From Xanthostigma xanthostigma (lineage: Eukaryota > Arthropoda > Insecta > Raphidioptera > Raphidiidae): a DNA stretch of 64,000 nt. Shown piece by piece: positions 1 to 11,399 of this stretch. Where the stretch lies: contig OY754464.1 of NCBI GenBank assembly GCA_963575645.1, forward strand, positions 2,852,001 to 2,916,000, given 5' to 3'. The translations under genes were made by a program, and so were the position numbers. The notes under the pieces are model-generated. The model was not told where the DNA came from. It searched no databases and saw nothing but the letters and a program-made list of their open reading frames with translations. Positions within the stretch are counted from its first letter, which is position 1; every line of letters begins with the position of its first letter.

Positions 1-707
1 TGATCAACAACACCAACTTCTTTGCGGATGTTTGCAACATGCTAAAGAAGGAAGGTGTCAAGATTTATTCCGGTCCCAATTTATCGGAATTACTTACGTT
101 CGGTCCACCTCCGGCCAAGACGCTTAAATATGAATACGGCAGTTTGGAATGTGCCATTGAAGTTGTCAAGGGCCTCGATGATGCCATCGAACACATTCAT
201 ACTTTTGGAAGCTCCCACACGGACGTTATTATCACGGAAAACAGTAAGAAATTTTAATACCATATATTAAATCATTTTTTCTTTATAAACAAAAAAATAC
301 TGAATAAATATTGAAAAGTTTATTTTTGGGGAAATTTTTCTAAACTTCCAAAAAGCTTACAAAAAAAAATGTTTTTTAATGCAGATTCTAACTCCCCAAA
401 AAAATCTGCATTGGTCCCAAAGATTAACTATTTTGATAATTTTGTAGAAAGCACAGCAACGTCTTTCCAAAAACGAGTGGACAGCGCATGCGTGTTTCAT
501 AATGCCAGTTCACGATTCGCTGACGGCTTCCGTTTCGGTCTCGGCGCCGAAGTTGGAATCAGCACTGCGCGTATCCACGCTCGAGGTCCAGTCGGCGTCG
601 AAGGATTACTTACCACAAAATGGGTTTTGTCCGGCGAGGATCACACCGCCGCCGAATTCGCCGAAGACGGTGGCCGCAAGTGGCTTCACGAATCGCAGCC
701 TTTATGA
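1..707 (+). CDS. P5CS: Delta-1-pyrroline-5-carboxylate synthase, C-terminal end (partial)
   Basis: This is the 3' end of the bifunctional mitochondrial enzyme that turns glutamate into pyrroline-5-carboxylate for proline and ornithine synthesis (ALDH18A1 family). Two exons are visible: bases 3-243 in frame from the left edge, ending AACA|GTAAGA (phase 1), and 448-707, starting after TTTTGTAG and ending in TGA. Together they encode about 166 residues of the gamma-glutamyl phosphate reductase domain. Recognisable stretches are [70 protein letters not shown] and [10 protein letters not shown], closely matching the family. The kinase domain and the catalytic Cys lie outside the window. An earlier acceptor at about 384 would add some 20 residues that the family lacks, so the 448 acceptor is preferred. 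The ending HESQPL lies a few residues short of the human C-terminus. Confidence 0.95.
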
Positions 708-2030
708 GCGACGCATCAATCGTTATCCGAATAAGTTTTGACTCTTGTCGTTTTTTTTATTTATTTTTATTGAAGAATTTTTGACACCCTATAAGCTCTT
801 TAAATGCCATAAAGTCATGTTTCAACCGATGTGAAATTAAGCTTAAACTCAGTTGTTGAGCGTCTATAATATCTCCCCATCACTCTCTTTCACTAATTCG
901 TACAAATTGTACGTCGATGGAAACGCAGCTTTATGCGAGATTTAAACTAAAAACGTATTAATTCAGAAGAAATTCAATCAAAAAATATGATTTAGAATTG
1001 AAAAAAATTAATAATAATTTGTGGAGTTTAATTTGGGAAAGAGGATTAAATTTTAATTTGAATTATGTTTGAAAAATTTTGTTTCTACATTTTTTAAAAT
1101 TTATTTCCTCTACGTTTAGTTTCGTTTTTGTTTCTGGAAAATCAAAGTTTTTCTTATCTTAATTACTGCCTATTTGTATATAATAGATAATAATTATTAT
1201 TTTATAACAAATAACTTTAAAATGCGTTATTATTTTATATTATGTGTTCAATGTTTATGTATGTATTGTATGTACATTTTTTTTTGTAAATTAATATAAT
1301 TATAATTTATTTTTAAGATAATGATTTTAAATAATTTTTCTGTAAGATCCTCATGTTTAGGACTTGGGCATGTATAGCTTCTGGATAATGACATCTGTCG
1401 TAGATGTTTCTTATTTTTCCTTAGAAGGCATTTCATCAAGAGCTCTGTATCGTCACTCAAGCCGTACTAAGAGCTCCCGAATGAGAGTGCATACGCCTTT
1501 ACAAAGCACAACATTCCTATCCGTTGAGACTATAGATCAGTGGTAAGCTAAGGTGTCAGTGAAACAGTGGAAAAATTTTTTCGGGTCCAGAAATGTCGAA
1601 ACAATTCTCAGAATCTTTTCAAAATTGAAATTTCTTAATAGTAAAGATTAAAACCTGCTAAAAAATAGTCAGCCCGACAGCACCGGACAAACTCAATGCC
1701 CAAGGGTGCTATTTTAATGTAGATGTTGGATTGATAGTATTGATATTAAGAAAAAGAAATATTCAATTGTTGCTGATCGTGAGGTGCGTGTTGTCCTCAA
1801 AAAAACAAGTCAGAAATAAGTATACATTTCATTTCCTCACTATAATAGTTATCAAGGTTACAAGCAGATTTAGAGCATTGTTAAAGCAAGAAAATTACCC
1901 AAATAAATTATAGACTAATGTAGCATGTTCTTTTTCTCTCCTCCGCTCCTCAGGTTAAAGTTTAAACAAGATGCAGCATCGTCGTCACACAAACATAGTA
2001 TCTAGGTATACTCGCTATAACGCACGTTGA
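708..2030. other. AT-rich 3' flank of P5CS, no gene seen
   Basis: The sequence after the P5CS stop is AT-rich. No convincing canonical AATAAA was found close to the stop. Short ORFs here have no recognisable domain and no coding character. Confidence 0.5.
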
Positions 2031-2034
2031 AAAC

Positions 2035-2650
2035 AATAGTGACACTATATAAAAAAGTTGACTTTTCACTTTTTGTAAGATTCATGTTTTACTGCAAAAG
2101 TGTCACTATACGAAAATTTTCGTTTGCTCATAAACCCACTTACTTCCGCTAGACTGAGCTAGTGTCACTTTATATTTTGAAATAATTGCCCATGGTCATG
2201 ACTGATATAACGACACTATTTTGATTGTGTCAAAGCAGTTGTTTGGTACGCACGTCGCTGTAAGTGAAAAAGTGACACATTTTGTTAAACGACAGTTTAC
2301 TGCGATTACAGTTGCTACAAAAATTAATGCAAGTAAGTAAATACATAATGACACATTTTGTTTAGTGACACTTTTTGCACTTGAAGTCTCCAATTTACTG
2401 ATTATAGGTTATGACAACAATGACACTAAACAAAAAATTATTGTAAAAAGGTATTTTTTTTAATAACTTTATTTTTAACATTGTGGTCAAAAAATAAATT
2501 AAAACAATAATAAATTGTCTCATTATTAACCAAAGAATCTCTATAAGCAGTATTTTAATAGTAACTTTTTTAGGACAAAACAATAATATTAAAACTAAAA
2601 AATGCTCTACTGTAAAATGTCATTTTTTACATAATGCCACTTTTGTTTTC
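2035..2650. repeat. Region with recurring GTGACACT-type motif
   Basis: The octamer GTGACACT and close variants, including its complement AGTGTCAC, recur about seven or eight times in 600 bp (near 2038, 2100, 2161, 2209, 2270, 2348, 2364 and 2420). Spacing is irregular. It is not a simple tandem array, and no transposase or gene is seen. Confidence 0.45.
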
Positions 2651-2901
2651 AAAGTGCGATAATATAAAAGCACGTATTTTCCGCACTATACACGACGTAT
2701 GACTTCTCCAAATTAGGTAAAGAGCACGCCATTAATTAAACCGTTAACACGGGCTGTTAATTCTTGGGTAAAAGCTGTTAAGTCCCAACGCAATACTTCT
2801 GTAACGCATTGTCGTCCAATGATTTTCTATTTACTATAGATAACAAATATCTACATCTACCATGGAGAATCTCATCTATGCATATAAATAAAATTGAAGT
2901 G

Positions 2902-3228
2902 TATAATACGCGCCACGGATCTTAAAGGTTCGAAAGCTAGTCACAAACAGCGTCGCAAAGGCACATTTTAAAGCCGTTAAGACTCCCACCACCTCCCAGC
3001 TACCTGCACGGAACGTGCGCTCGTCGGTGATTGGCCGCGATCGCTCGTTGCCTTTGTCACTTGTCGCTTTCCTGCTTTAAAGTACAGTCGAGTACGTTAT
3101 TGTCAAGCTGTTATTGTTATTTTAGTTTTATTGAGTGGAGAGTTTGTAGTTTTCCAACAGACTGTACAAGCACAAGCCCGCATTCGCATCTAACCTCCGA
3201 GCCCTTTAGATTCGTGGCGCGTATTATA
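2902..3228. mobile_element. TIR element (MITE), complete copy
   Basis: Both ends carry the inverted repeat TATAATACGCGCCACG, followed inward by imperfect ATCTTAAAGG/CCCTTTAGAT. There is no transposase. A second copy with the same interior and a shortened right end lies at 20523-20816 in RRP12 intron 11. The superfamily is not clear. Confidence 0.75.
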
Positions 3229-3299
3229 TGTCTCTGCATTATCGAAATAATTGAGCTCACGCGGTTATATGCATGCTGTCAGAACGTAAACGACCGTTT

Positions 3300-4085
3300 T
3301 AAAAAATTTGGTCTGTCTGTCCGTCTGTTCGTCCGGGCTAATCTTCGAAACGACTGAACTGATTGTGATGGCAGTTCACATACAAGTAAAGGGCTATGCT
3401 AGGAATGATCTAGAATACATTTTTATTTCAAAAATAACCTTTAAGAGTATTCGTCCCTACAAATACCCCCTGCACCCTTCATCCCAAATCTTTTCCCCTC
3501 GCCTAAAAACGGTTCGCGCTCTCCCGACGCTATTTTTGAAGCTAGAGGGTTCTGGTAAACGCCAAATGAAAGACAAAGAATCAGACTACAGATCCTTCAG
3601 GCGAATTTTTTGAAAAACAAAAATCCTGAAAAAACTTACAACCTTTTGAAAAAAATAATAAGTTACGTAATATTTCACACGTAGGCGAAACTGTTTTTCA
3701 AAAAAATCGCCTGAAGGATTTGTAGTCTGATTCTTTGTCTTTCATTTGGCGTTTACCAGAACCCTCTAGCTTTAAAAATAGCGTCGGGAGAGCGTGAACC
3801 GTTTTTAGGCGAGGGGAAAAGATTTGAGATGAAGGGTGCAGGGGGTGTTTGCAGGGACGAATACTCTTAAGAAAGTGAAAAGGAGGTAGAAATCTTCATA
3901 AAGAAAATCTTCGAAACTGCTGGACCGATTGTGGTGGACCTTCAAAGACAAGTAAAGGGCTATGCCAGGAGATATCTAGGCTACATTTTAACTCAAACAC
4001 TTCAACCCCTTAGGGGATGAAAAGAGAGGGGGTGGAAGTTTTCACAAAGAAAATCTTCGAAATGGCACTTTTTATTGGCACTTAA
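3300..4085. repeat. Interspersed repeat with about 145-bp units, split by a foldback
   Basis: The phrase ATCTTCGAAACTGC, followed by 'acaagtaaagggctatgc', recurs at about 3341, 3906 and 4050. This suggests tandem monomers of a common insect repeat. The 3441-3870 palindrome interrupts the array. Confidence 0.5.
3441..3870. mobile_element. TTAA-bounded foldback element
   Basis: Two arms of about 178 bp (3441-3618 and 3692-3870) are near-perfect inverted repeats around a 70-bp centre. The outermost bases are TTAA on both sides, which fits the target site of piggyBac- or Kolobok-type transposases, although TTAA here could also belong to the arm. No protein is encoded. Confidence 0.75.
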
Positions 4086-4094
4086 AATTAATTA

Positions 4095-4712
4095 CAGTGT
4101 AAACTCTTTATAACGAAACTCAAGGGACCGAGCATTTTTTATCGTTATAGAGAGTTACCGTTATATGGAGTGAAGAAAGAAAAACAACCAAATTAATAAT
4201 AATCTTCAATGTACTGTATAATCTCTTTATAACGAATTTTAAGGGACCGAACATTTTTTTCGTTATAAAGAATTTTCGTTATATGGAGGGAAGAAAGAAA
4301 AATAACCAATTTTCACAAAATTAATTTATTCCAAACACATATACCTATAGTTTGTTAAATTTGCCTGGCGTTTTTCGCTATGCCAATATTTGTTTTGTAT
4401 TTTAAGTATCTTATGCATGCCTTGGGATGTGGTGGAATAATCTTCATTAAATAATAGGAATTTTTCGATAAGTTTGGCGTCATCAAGTGCTTGTTGAATA
4501 GATGGTGATGGTTCAGAATGGTCCTCTTTATGTTTGTAAACATTTGCTGACGCCTAAATATGAACATATTTCTTCGTAATAGAGAATGGCTGTTGCGTTA
4601 TAAAGAGGGTATTAATGTATAGGTTTTAAGGTAAACCAACCAAATCGTAAAAATTTCGACGTTATAGGGAGTTTTTCGTTATAACGAAGGACGTTATAAA
4701 GAGTTTACACTG
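4095..4712. mobile_element. Tigger/pogo-like Tc1-mariner MITE
   Basis: The ends are CAGTGTAAACTCTTTATAAC and its complement, flanked by TA on each side (4093-4094 and 4713-4714). The many 'cgttata' motifs and the CAGTGTAAACTC end are typical of pogo/Tigger derivatives. The first subterminal about 95 bp is duplicated in tandem at about 4211-4307. No transposase remains. Confidence 0.75.
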
Positions 4713-5364
4713 TATATGATATCCAGAGATAAGGCCTAATTTTTCCATTCTGCCCTCTCAAGTATATCAGCAGCTAAAGATTTTTTGTATTTTCGCAATT
4801 AGTTCGCATAGTTTTATCAAATCTAATCAAATGCCGTTTAATTAATATAAAAGTCATCAAATGATAAAAAACTATATTAATTATTTATTGTTCAAATAGA
4901 AAAACACAAACAAACAAATGATTTGAAATAACTAATCTCAATCGATAAAACATGCGCTCACGTGGGATAAAAGTCCTAAGCACTTAAGTCTAGACTCTAG
5001 AGTTTCAAAGGAAACCCCTCGTAATTCATTAAATATATCATATCTATATTGTTCGTATAAATAGGTAGATATATAAGTATCAAAGTTTCAAACTTGATTT
5101 CCGAACTTCTTTATTTACTTTTAGTCGAAATTTGCGCATCGTTGGTTATAGCACATAAACAAAAAATCGGTACAACGCATGTTGGACATGCCCATGGTCG
5201 AATTTATAGATACTGCGTCCAAGAAAATAATGTCCGAGGAGAACGGGAATCAGTCAGCATGTAACAATAACAATTCTGCAAAACCACATAGGATATTCCT
5301 TCGACAGGCATACTTTCAGCTATTGAAGGATTGAACTGTTTGGAAGCTGATTTTGAGTCACCAA

Positions 5365-5735
5365 GTCCAGTCGTTTTTAGGGATAATCAACTACTCAATA
5401 TGCACTGACAGGTTTGAAAACGTCAACTCATTTTGGCAAGGCCGATATTTTCACAGTACAGATACACCATTTTCTAAACTGTATTTAAAAAGGCAGAACA
5501 AAATTCCGGTCGAAACACCTCGAATGACTGCTTCGAACGGGGGAGATAAGAGATGTTCAAAGCAGTTTGCCGTGGTGTTCTGACCGAAATTTTGTTCTGC
5601 CTTTTTAAAGACAGTTTAGAAAAGGTGTATTTGAAGTAGGTACTATGAAAATCTGAGCCTTGCCAAAATGAGTTGACGTTTTCAATCCTACCAGTGCATA
5701 TTTAGGAGTTGGTTACCCCTAAAAACGACTGGATT
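5365..5735. mobile_element. Foldback element with about 165-bp arms
   Basis: The left arm begins TCCAGTCGTTTTTAGGG and its complement closes the right arm. Internal stretches such as AAAGGCAGAACAAAATT are mirrored near 5600. The centre is about 40 bp. No ORF has coding character. Confidence 0.7.
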
Positions 5736-5739
5736 TCAT

Positions 5740-6390
5740 GTTCGTTGTTTGCACTGATTGAACTACATTATAAAGTATGTCACTTCCACGCCTAAATAAG
5801 TTTCCAAAAAGTTCAATAGCTTTCGGCCTCGAAATAATGCGACTTTGACAAACATAATATCTACATTAGGATTGTTTTTGTGTCAATGGATAAACTTGAA
5901 TGAATGTATATAATATTAGAGATAAACCGGTGTACGGAAGTCTCCACGCATCATGTTTGACCGTTTCTTTCTAAATAATAGCTTGTAAGACAAAATTATG
6001 TTATTATGTAATAGAAACAATAACAAATTCTAGTCAAAACAGATATACAATCACTCTTGTACAGCATTTTAATCAACAACAAAAAAAAATCAAACAAAAG
6101 CAGACACACCAATATTGTTAAACTGTAAACATTATAAAATTTTCCGTCTATAAAATACAAAAATTTTGGAGTATGCAAGTAATTAGGTTCAACACAATTT
6201 TTAATTGTTCCCATCAAATATTTCAGCTTTGTGTATTTTTTGAGCGTAAATACCAAACAATAACTTTTATTGAAACATTGTCCCCCTTATTGACGTTAAA
6301 TTAACTCCAGCAAGTTTTAGAATAATATTTGTCGTAATTTTGAAATTAGCGATTGTGATAAAAATGTAAATAAACGTAATTTTTGATGAC
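5740..6390. other. No gene seen
   Basis: This AT-rich stretch lies between a foldback and a hAT element. A minus-strand ORF at 5996-6256 is low-complexity and matches nothing recognised. Confidence 0.4.
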
Positions 6391-6398
6391 ATTAGGAC

Positions 6399-6956
6399 TA
6401 GGGTTACCAGACGGTCTGAATGAAAAAACGGGACATTTTACAGCCACCCCCCCCCCTATTAATAATTGAAGAATGAAAAAATATTTTTGAAATTTCTTAA
6501 ATCTAAAAAAAATTGTAAAAAAATTATTTTTTTTTATTCCTATCAGTTCCCAATTTTTACACTTCTATCTCAGTACCGAGCAACTATCAGGAACGAAAAA
6601 TCCTCTGACCCTAATAATAACTTTAAAAAACCCTTCTTCAGACAAAAATTGATGAAACATCTGAAGTGCTGTGTGTATCAATCCACAATCGATATCTATC
6701 GAAATCGTGTAATTTAATCACGGGCGTTCAAATTGAGTACGTCATCACACGTTAGATGTCGCAGTATGACACAGCAGGGTGTGTCTCAGGTTAGAAATTA
6801 TAAGCCATAAGGTTTGAAAGGAAAAAAAAAATTTCTATTTCCTGAAGTACAAACCGGGACATTTGCATAGATTTTGAAAAAATTCCGGGACACCAGGACA
6901 GGAGGGCGAAAACGGGACATGTCCCAGAAAACCGGGACGTCTGGTACCTAACCCTA
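6399..6956. mobile_element. Non-autonomous hAT element with exact TSD
   Basis: The ends are TAGGGTTACCAGACGG and ACGTCTGGTACCTAACCCTA. They are flanked by the exact 8-bp direct repeat ATTAGGAC at 6391-6398 and 6957-6964, the hallmark of hAT insertion. The subterminal 'cgggaca' motif recurs several times. No transposase is visible. Confidence 0.85.
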
Positions 6957-7437
6957 ATTAGGACTGAACATTTACTTAATTCTTAATCACGCATCGACTT
7001 TTTTCTATCCGTTTTGTTTTTATTTGACATTTAAACAGCTGTTAAATCTTATAATTCAACCGTATAGAAGGTACGTTATCTTCGGCCATATAGATTGATA
7101 ATTTGTTTATAGTAAATAATAATAAATATACTACATAAACATTGATACTTTGTTTTGCGTCAGAAGCGATACACCACGCCACGGGGTGGCGAGACCAGCG
7201 TACGCAAATAATGTCATTATTTAAACAAGATTAGCTTGACATGCAGCGACCGAATGACAATTTACAAAATAATTTGAAAATAGTATTTGGTACTGCCGAG
7301 ACCTCCTGAATCTAAGTAATTATATTATTTTCTGCTTTAGACGTTTTCATTTATTATTGGTTTATTTACTTATTGTTGCTTTTTATTCATATTGTTATTA
7401 TTAATTCTTATTGTTGTCATATTTGGATAGGTTAGAG

Positions 7438-7942
7438 CAGTGATTCCCAAAGTGGTCTATATCGACCCCCAGGGGTCGACGACAACTTGCAAGGGGTCCA
7501 TGTCAGCGGGAAAAAAAAATTGGGGGTCCATGAAATGAAAATGGGGGTCAATGATAGTGAATCTCCTAACAAAAAAAGAAACAAACTGGACATCGTTAAC
7601 CGAAGAGATTTAAGATTAAATCTAACTAAACTGATGCCAAATGTTGAAAATTTATTATTAAAGCATCAGGTACATCCCTCACACTAAAAGCATTTATTTT
7701 TTGCTTACTTATTTTATGTAACAGAAATTAAATTTTAATTTGAATCTAATTAATAAATGTATAAAACTACATTTTACACTATATTTCACTACCGTTATAA
7801 ATTTAAATCGTTCAAAGTGAGTAGCACTATACCGGTTGTCAAAAATACATTTGAAATTAATGAATTTGCAAAAAATCAATATCAGATAAGCAGGGGGTCT
7901 ACCCAAAACCGAAAAACATGGCAAGTGGTCTACGAACCTCTG
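7438..7942 (+). mobile_element. hAT (Charlie-like) element with transposase C-terminal relic
   Basis: The terminal repeats CAGTGATTCCCAAAGTGG and (complement) CAGAGGTTCGTAGACCACTT are flanked by the exact 8-bp duplication GGTTAGAG at 7430-7437 and 7943-7950. The ORF ending at 7687 finishes RRDLRLNLTKLMPNVEN...KHQVHPSH, resembling the C-terminal tail of hAT/ZBED-type transposases. The rest of the transposase is missing, so this is an internally deleted copy. Confidence 0.8.
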
Positions 7943-7950
7943 GGTTAGAG

Positions 7951-9430
7951 GTTTAAAATTTCAGACATTCAAACACCAAACTATTTTCAGAAATGAAAGG
8001 ACCCAATTAATAAAACCCAAAACAAAAAAAAAACAAAACCGGATCAGAGATTTACCGAACTACCTGTAAAAGTGTCCAGTAGTCAAAATGATTAAAGATA
8101 GTTCTTCTAAATGAGGGCCGCAGTACTCTTCGAGCTACTTGAAAATTATAAAAAGCATTGAAAGTTTTATTTACATACAAATAATAAACAAAGAGCCGAT
8201 TCGGGAAAACCTTGTCTTGAGATATTATAGAAAATATAGATGATAGATCAATAAAAAATAAATTAAATTCGTCAGGTTTTTTCACAATTGAGACCTGCTG
8301 CCCTCTTCGAACTGGGATCCCCTTTGAGCTGCGGCCTCTGGATAAATCCGCTGCTATTTCGGCCTGGATAACACTACAGGTTTCAAATTTTCAGAATATG
8401 ATGGAGTTATCAAACTTATGTCGAGAAAATTGACAAATCGGTTAAAAAAATTACACTCAAAATTGTCATCTTTTGCAACTTTTGCCCGTGATGTGGTGCA
8501 GCGACGCACAGAAATATGACTTTTTACATCCAAGTGCTATATTCGAAAAATGTTTGATTTATTTTGCAAATTTGCATGAGTTTGAAAAATGATCAATGAT
8601 TATTTATGATATTTGAGCTCCTAATTCTTTTGAGATAGGTATTTATAAAATTACTTTTTTTTTCAAATTTTGGCAATAATATAGGTATTCATAAGCACTA
8701 ATCAGGCGTCATTATGTTATGGGTTTAACTTTTAAATATTTGAACACCATTCTTTACTGTTCGAATCAGCGTTAAAATAAGGGATAGGAAACCGAAGCAA
8801 ACAATAACACAGTTATAAAGTTTTCAATAATTCTTTAATTATAGTAACAGACAATTTTTGACCAAAAATATACAATTTAATAAACCTGAGTAAAATTACA
8901 ATTAATCATTACAGAATTACACAAAAAATATTTAAAAAGGTGCAAGTTGAAAAAACAGCTTTTAAAGAAATACAGACAAGTGGGCAAATTAAATATTTCA
9001 TAAAAAATTAGTATAAAAATAATATAACTAGCTATAACTAAATTATACAATCACAATATTTTGTTCTTCTGACATACATTTTTGAATCAACATTATAATA
9101 AAAATTCCATAGATTTATAAAAACCTAAATTGTCGATAATAATGAAACTATTTTCAAAAGTTTCAATTGACAATTAGACTTTTGTTGTTACTTGTTAAGA
9201 CTGTCTATGTTTGATTATGCAGTTGTCAAATATTATGTTTTATCATTACGAAGTTAAACAAAATTTAAAAAGACAATAACAAAACAGACAAAAAGAATAA
9301 ATAAATTACTATTACTTATACAACTAAGTATATTGTTAAAAATATCTTTAAATTATATTGGCATTCATCATATAATTTTCACTTGCTCGAAACTGGCAGT
9401 AAGTGAAAAAAACCACACCAGAAATAAATA
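7951..9430. other. AT-rich DNA, no gene seen
   Basis: No ORF with domain or coding character was found. The right part (8800-9430) is very AT-rich and lies downstream of the small gene's poly(A) signal. Confidence 0.4.
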
Positions 9431-9450
9431 ATGCGTTTAGACTGCATTGG

Positions 9451-9456
9451 TTTATT
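9451..9456 (-). terminator. Poly(A) signal AATAAA of the small 9586-9792 gene
   Basis: AATAAA on the minus strand lies about 130 bp after the stop codon. The 3' UTR between them contains an ATTTATTTTTA stretch that could act as an AU-rich instability element. Confidence 0.6.
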
Positions 9457-9585
9457 TCAGTTTGACAGAAATACTGGCAAAACAGATTGATTATTATAAA
9501 TCCATCCCATTAATGCCACAAAAGCAGTGCCACAAGTAAAGTATAAAAATAAATACATCGAGTTTACAGGTCCGCGGTCGGTCTT

Positions 9586-9792
9586 CTAGCAGCGAATGTG
9601 ATGGTCACTTTTCACATGTTCCGGTGGCGATATTTTTTGCGATGACGGTTGTCCAAAATTGCAAGTTTTTGCCACCTTGATCAGCCTACCTGTTTCGTTC
9701 GTATCTGCGCCCTTCGTCCTCCAATAGACGGTTTGGACAGCGTTGCGGCCGGTAATGTAGCGTGTTGCGGCACCGACAAGATGTTTCTGCAT
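9586..9792 (-). CDS. Small basic protein, 68 aa, single exon, probably stress-inducible (unrecognised)
   Basis: I do not recognise this protein. It begins MQKHLVGAATRYITGRNA and ends HVKSDHHIRC. It is rich in Lys, Arg and His and has no signal peptide, membrane segment or known domain. The gene is compact: TATAAATA, an initiator-like TCATTT 34 bp downstream, an 87-bp leader, ATG in the context CAAAATG (a good insect start), one uninterrupted frame, then AATAAA 130 bp after the stop. The A-rich leader, AU-rich 3' UTR, lack of introns and a GGAnnTTCnnG heat-shock-element-like motif beside the TATA box resemble insect heat-shock genes, which suggests stress induction by inference. An overlapping plus-strand ORF (9649-9870) lacks such signals. 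Alternatively it is a chance ORF under a real promoter, or a decayed copy of a longer gene. Confidence 0.55.
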   Translation of the reverse strand: MQKHLVGAATRYITGRNAVQTVYWRTKGADTNETGRLIKVAKTCNFGQPSSQKISPPEHVKSDHHIRC

Positions 9793-9878
9793 TTTGACTT
9801 CTTCTTTTTTCGTAACGACTTTCGAAAATTATTATTCAGCAGAGCTGAGTCGATGTTCACTAAAGTTTGATTGTCAAA

Positions 9879-9926
9879 TGATGCCAGCTGTTCAAGTGAA
9901 ACCGCTATTTATACTGGAGATTCCAG
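9879..9926 (-). promoter_or_regulatory. TATA box, initiator and HSE-like element of the small gene
   Basis: On the minus strand, TATAAATA is at 9913-9906 and TCATTT (arthropod Inr-like) has its A at 9879, about 34 bp downstream. GGAgaTTCcaG at 9916-9926 resembles two and a half heat-shock-factor pentamers. A CACGTG E-box lies further upstream near 9977. Confidence 0.55.
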
Positions 9927-10308
9927 TAAACACGACTCGGAAAGTTTGTCAACACAAAAATATTTCTCCGCTATCACGTGTTTGTGTAATGAAAACACGG
10001 ATTATTTTATTTTATCACCCGTCAATTTTCGCAGCTATATTAATAAAATGATTTTAAAAACAATTTTCACATATCATCCAGTTTTTTTTTCGGAGTGATA
10101 ACATGCGTCATTCACGTGATTTTTTTTTACACCCTTGGGCTTTGTTCAAAATAATAATTTCAGTTGGTTATAACTAGAAAATAGAAGTAGGTACTACCTA
10201 CTGTTTGTTTTATAACATTAGTTGACAACAATATTTAATTATCCAGAAAAAAATTTCTGACGTTTTTTTTATCATTAGTCAATCAACGTTTGAAATTATT
10301 CAGTACTA

Positions 10309-10345
10309 ACCGCTACCCGCGGCTCCGCACGCGACTGGTAACAAT
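10309..10345 (-). repeat. Helitron-type 3' end fragment
   Basis: Read on the minus strand, GTGCGGAGCCGCGGGTAGCG near the tip resembles the hairpin-plus-end of insect non-autonomous Helitrons. Similar tips occur at 23229 and, more diverged, near 11925. Confidence 0.45.
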
Positions 10346-10639
10346 AGTATTATACAATCGTTAATTAAACGATTCAATCTATCCACGTGTATCCAACCAT
10401 AATTTGGCCATCGCAAGCCGCTAAAGCAGCCAAGCGTGAAGCAGCGCTTTTTCTTCGGACTTGATTTGACAAATATTGAAATTTAAATCATATATATTAA
10501 TACGCTAAGGTTTCAGATGTTTGCCTCCCTTTTTAGAAAAAACCTCACAATTTCTCCACATAAATTATATATCATTTTACAGATAATTGCTTGCTCTACT
10601 GACATCGACAACTAAAAAATTTATTATTGCTTTTGTTTT

Positions 10640-10965
10640 TGTAAATTAATTAAAATACAGCAACGCTGAACAACGTCTGCTATCTGACGGCTTTAATTTT
10701 AAAACAACGTCACCACTTCGATCTGTCATCTGGCCTTCATATTGTAATACAACAGACACAATACTGCATACTGCCATCTGACAGCTTTAATTTTGAAACA
10801 GCGAGCAACGCTGAACAACGTCACAGCAATGCTGCAAGATGCCATCTGACGGCTTAGCTCAACGCTTTTGCAACTTGCGCCTCTATATGACAATTTTAGT
10901 AAAATATTTCTTCGATCTGTCATCTGAGCTTCATATTGTAATACAACAAAAAGAAGAACGTTCAA
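10640..10965. repeat. Imperfect tandem/duplicated repeat
   Basis: The block 'cttcgatctgtcatctg' plus 'cttcatattgtaatacaaca' occurs near 10717 and 10911. 'gaacaacgtc' and 'catctgacggctt' recur between them. This suggests a duplicated unit of about 130-190 bp. It is non-coding. Confidence 0.55.
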
Positions 10966-11399
10966 AATTAGAAACGATGAATACCTGCATTCATATTTAA
11001 AAAATAATTTTGTAAAGTGATAATTATTATACTTATTTAGTGCGAATAATTCGCACAGGTCACTCTAGTTAAAAACTTATTTTTATAATAATAGAATAAA
11101 GCCTATATTGCTTATAAGAATAGTGTAGCTTTTTATTAGTGAAAGAATTTTTAGAATCGGTTCAGTAGTTGCAGAGATTACAAATATACAAACTTTCACC
11201 TCTTTATTTAATACCTATTTATTTTTAAAATATTTCCGAAACTACAAAGTTAAGAGAAAAATTTTGTTACAAAACTTTGTCGTAAAAATAAATAGAATAA
11301 ACCGTTATGAAAAGTATACTACTTATTATTAGGTATATGAAAAACAACGGTTATAGCATAATATCTCTTCTGCGCATTTTTCAACTTTCTTTAAAAACT

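Noticed and set aside
369-447. Upstream extension of the second P5CS exon in the same frame
   Set aside because: The acceptor at about 384 would insert some 20 residues absent from the family; TTTTGTAG|AAAGC at 448 gives an uninterrupted match.
9649-9870. 73-codon plus-strand ORF over the small gene
   Set aside because: It lacks promoter and poly(A) signals on its strand, while the minus-strand frame has all of them.
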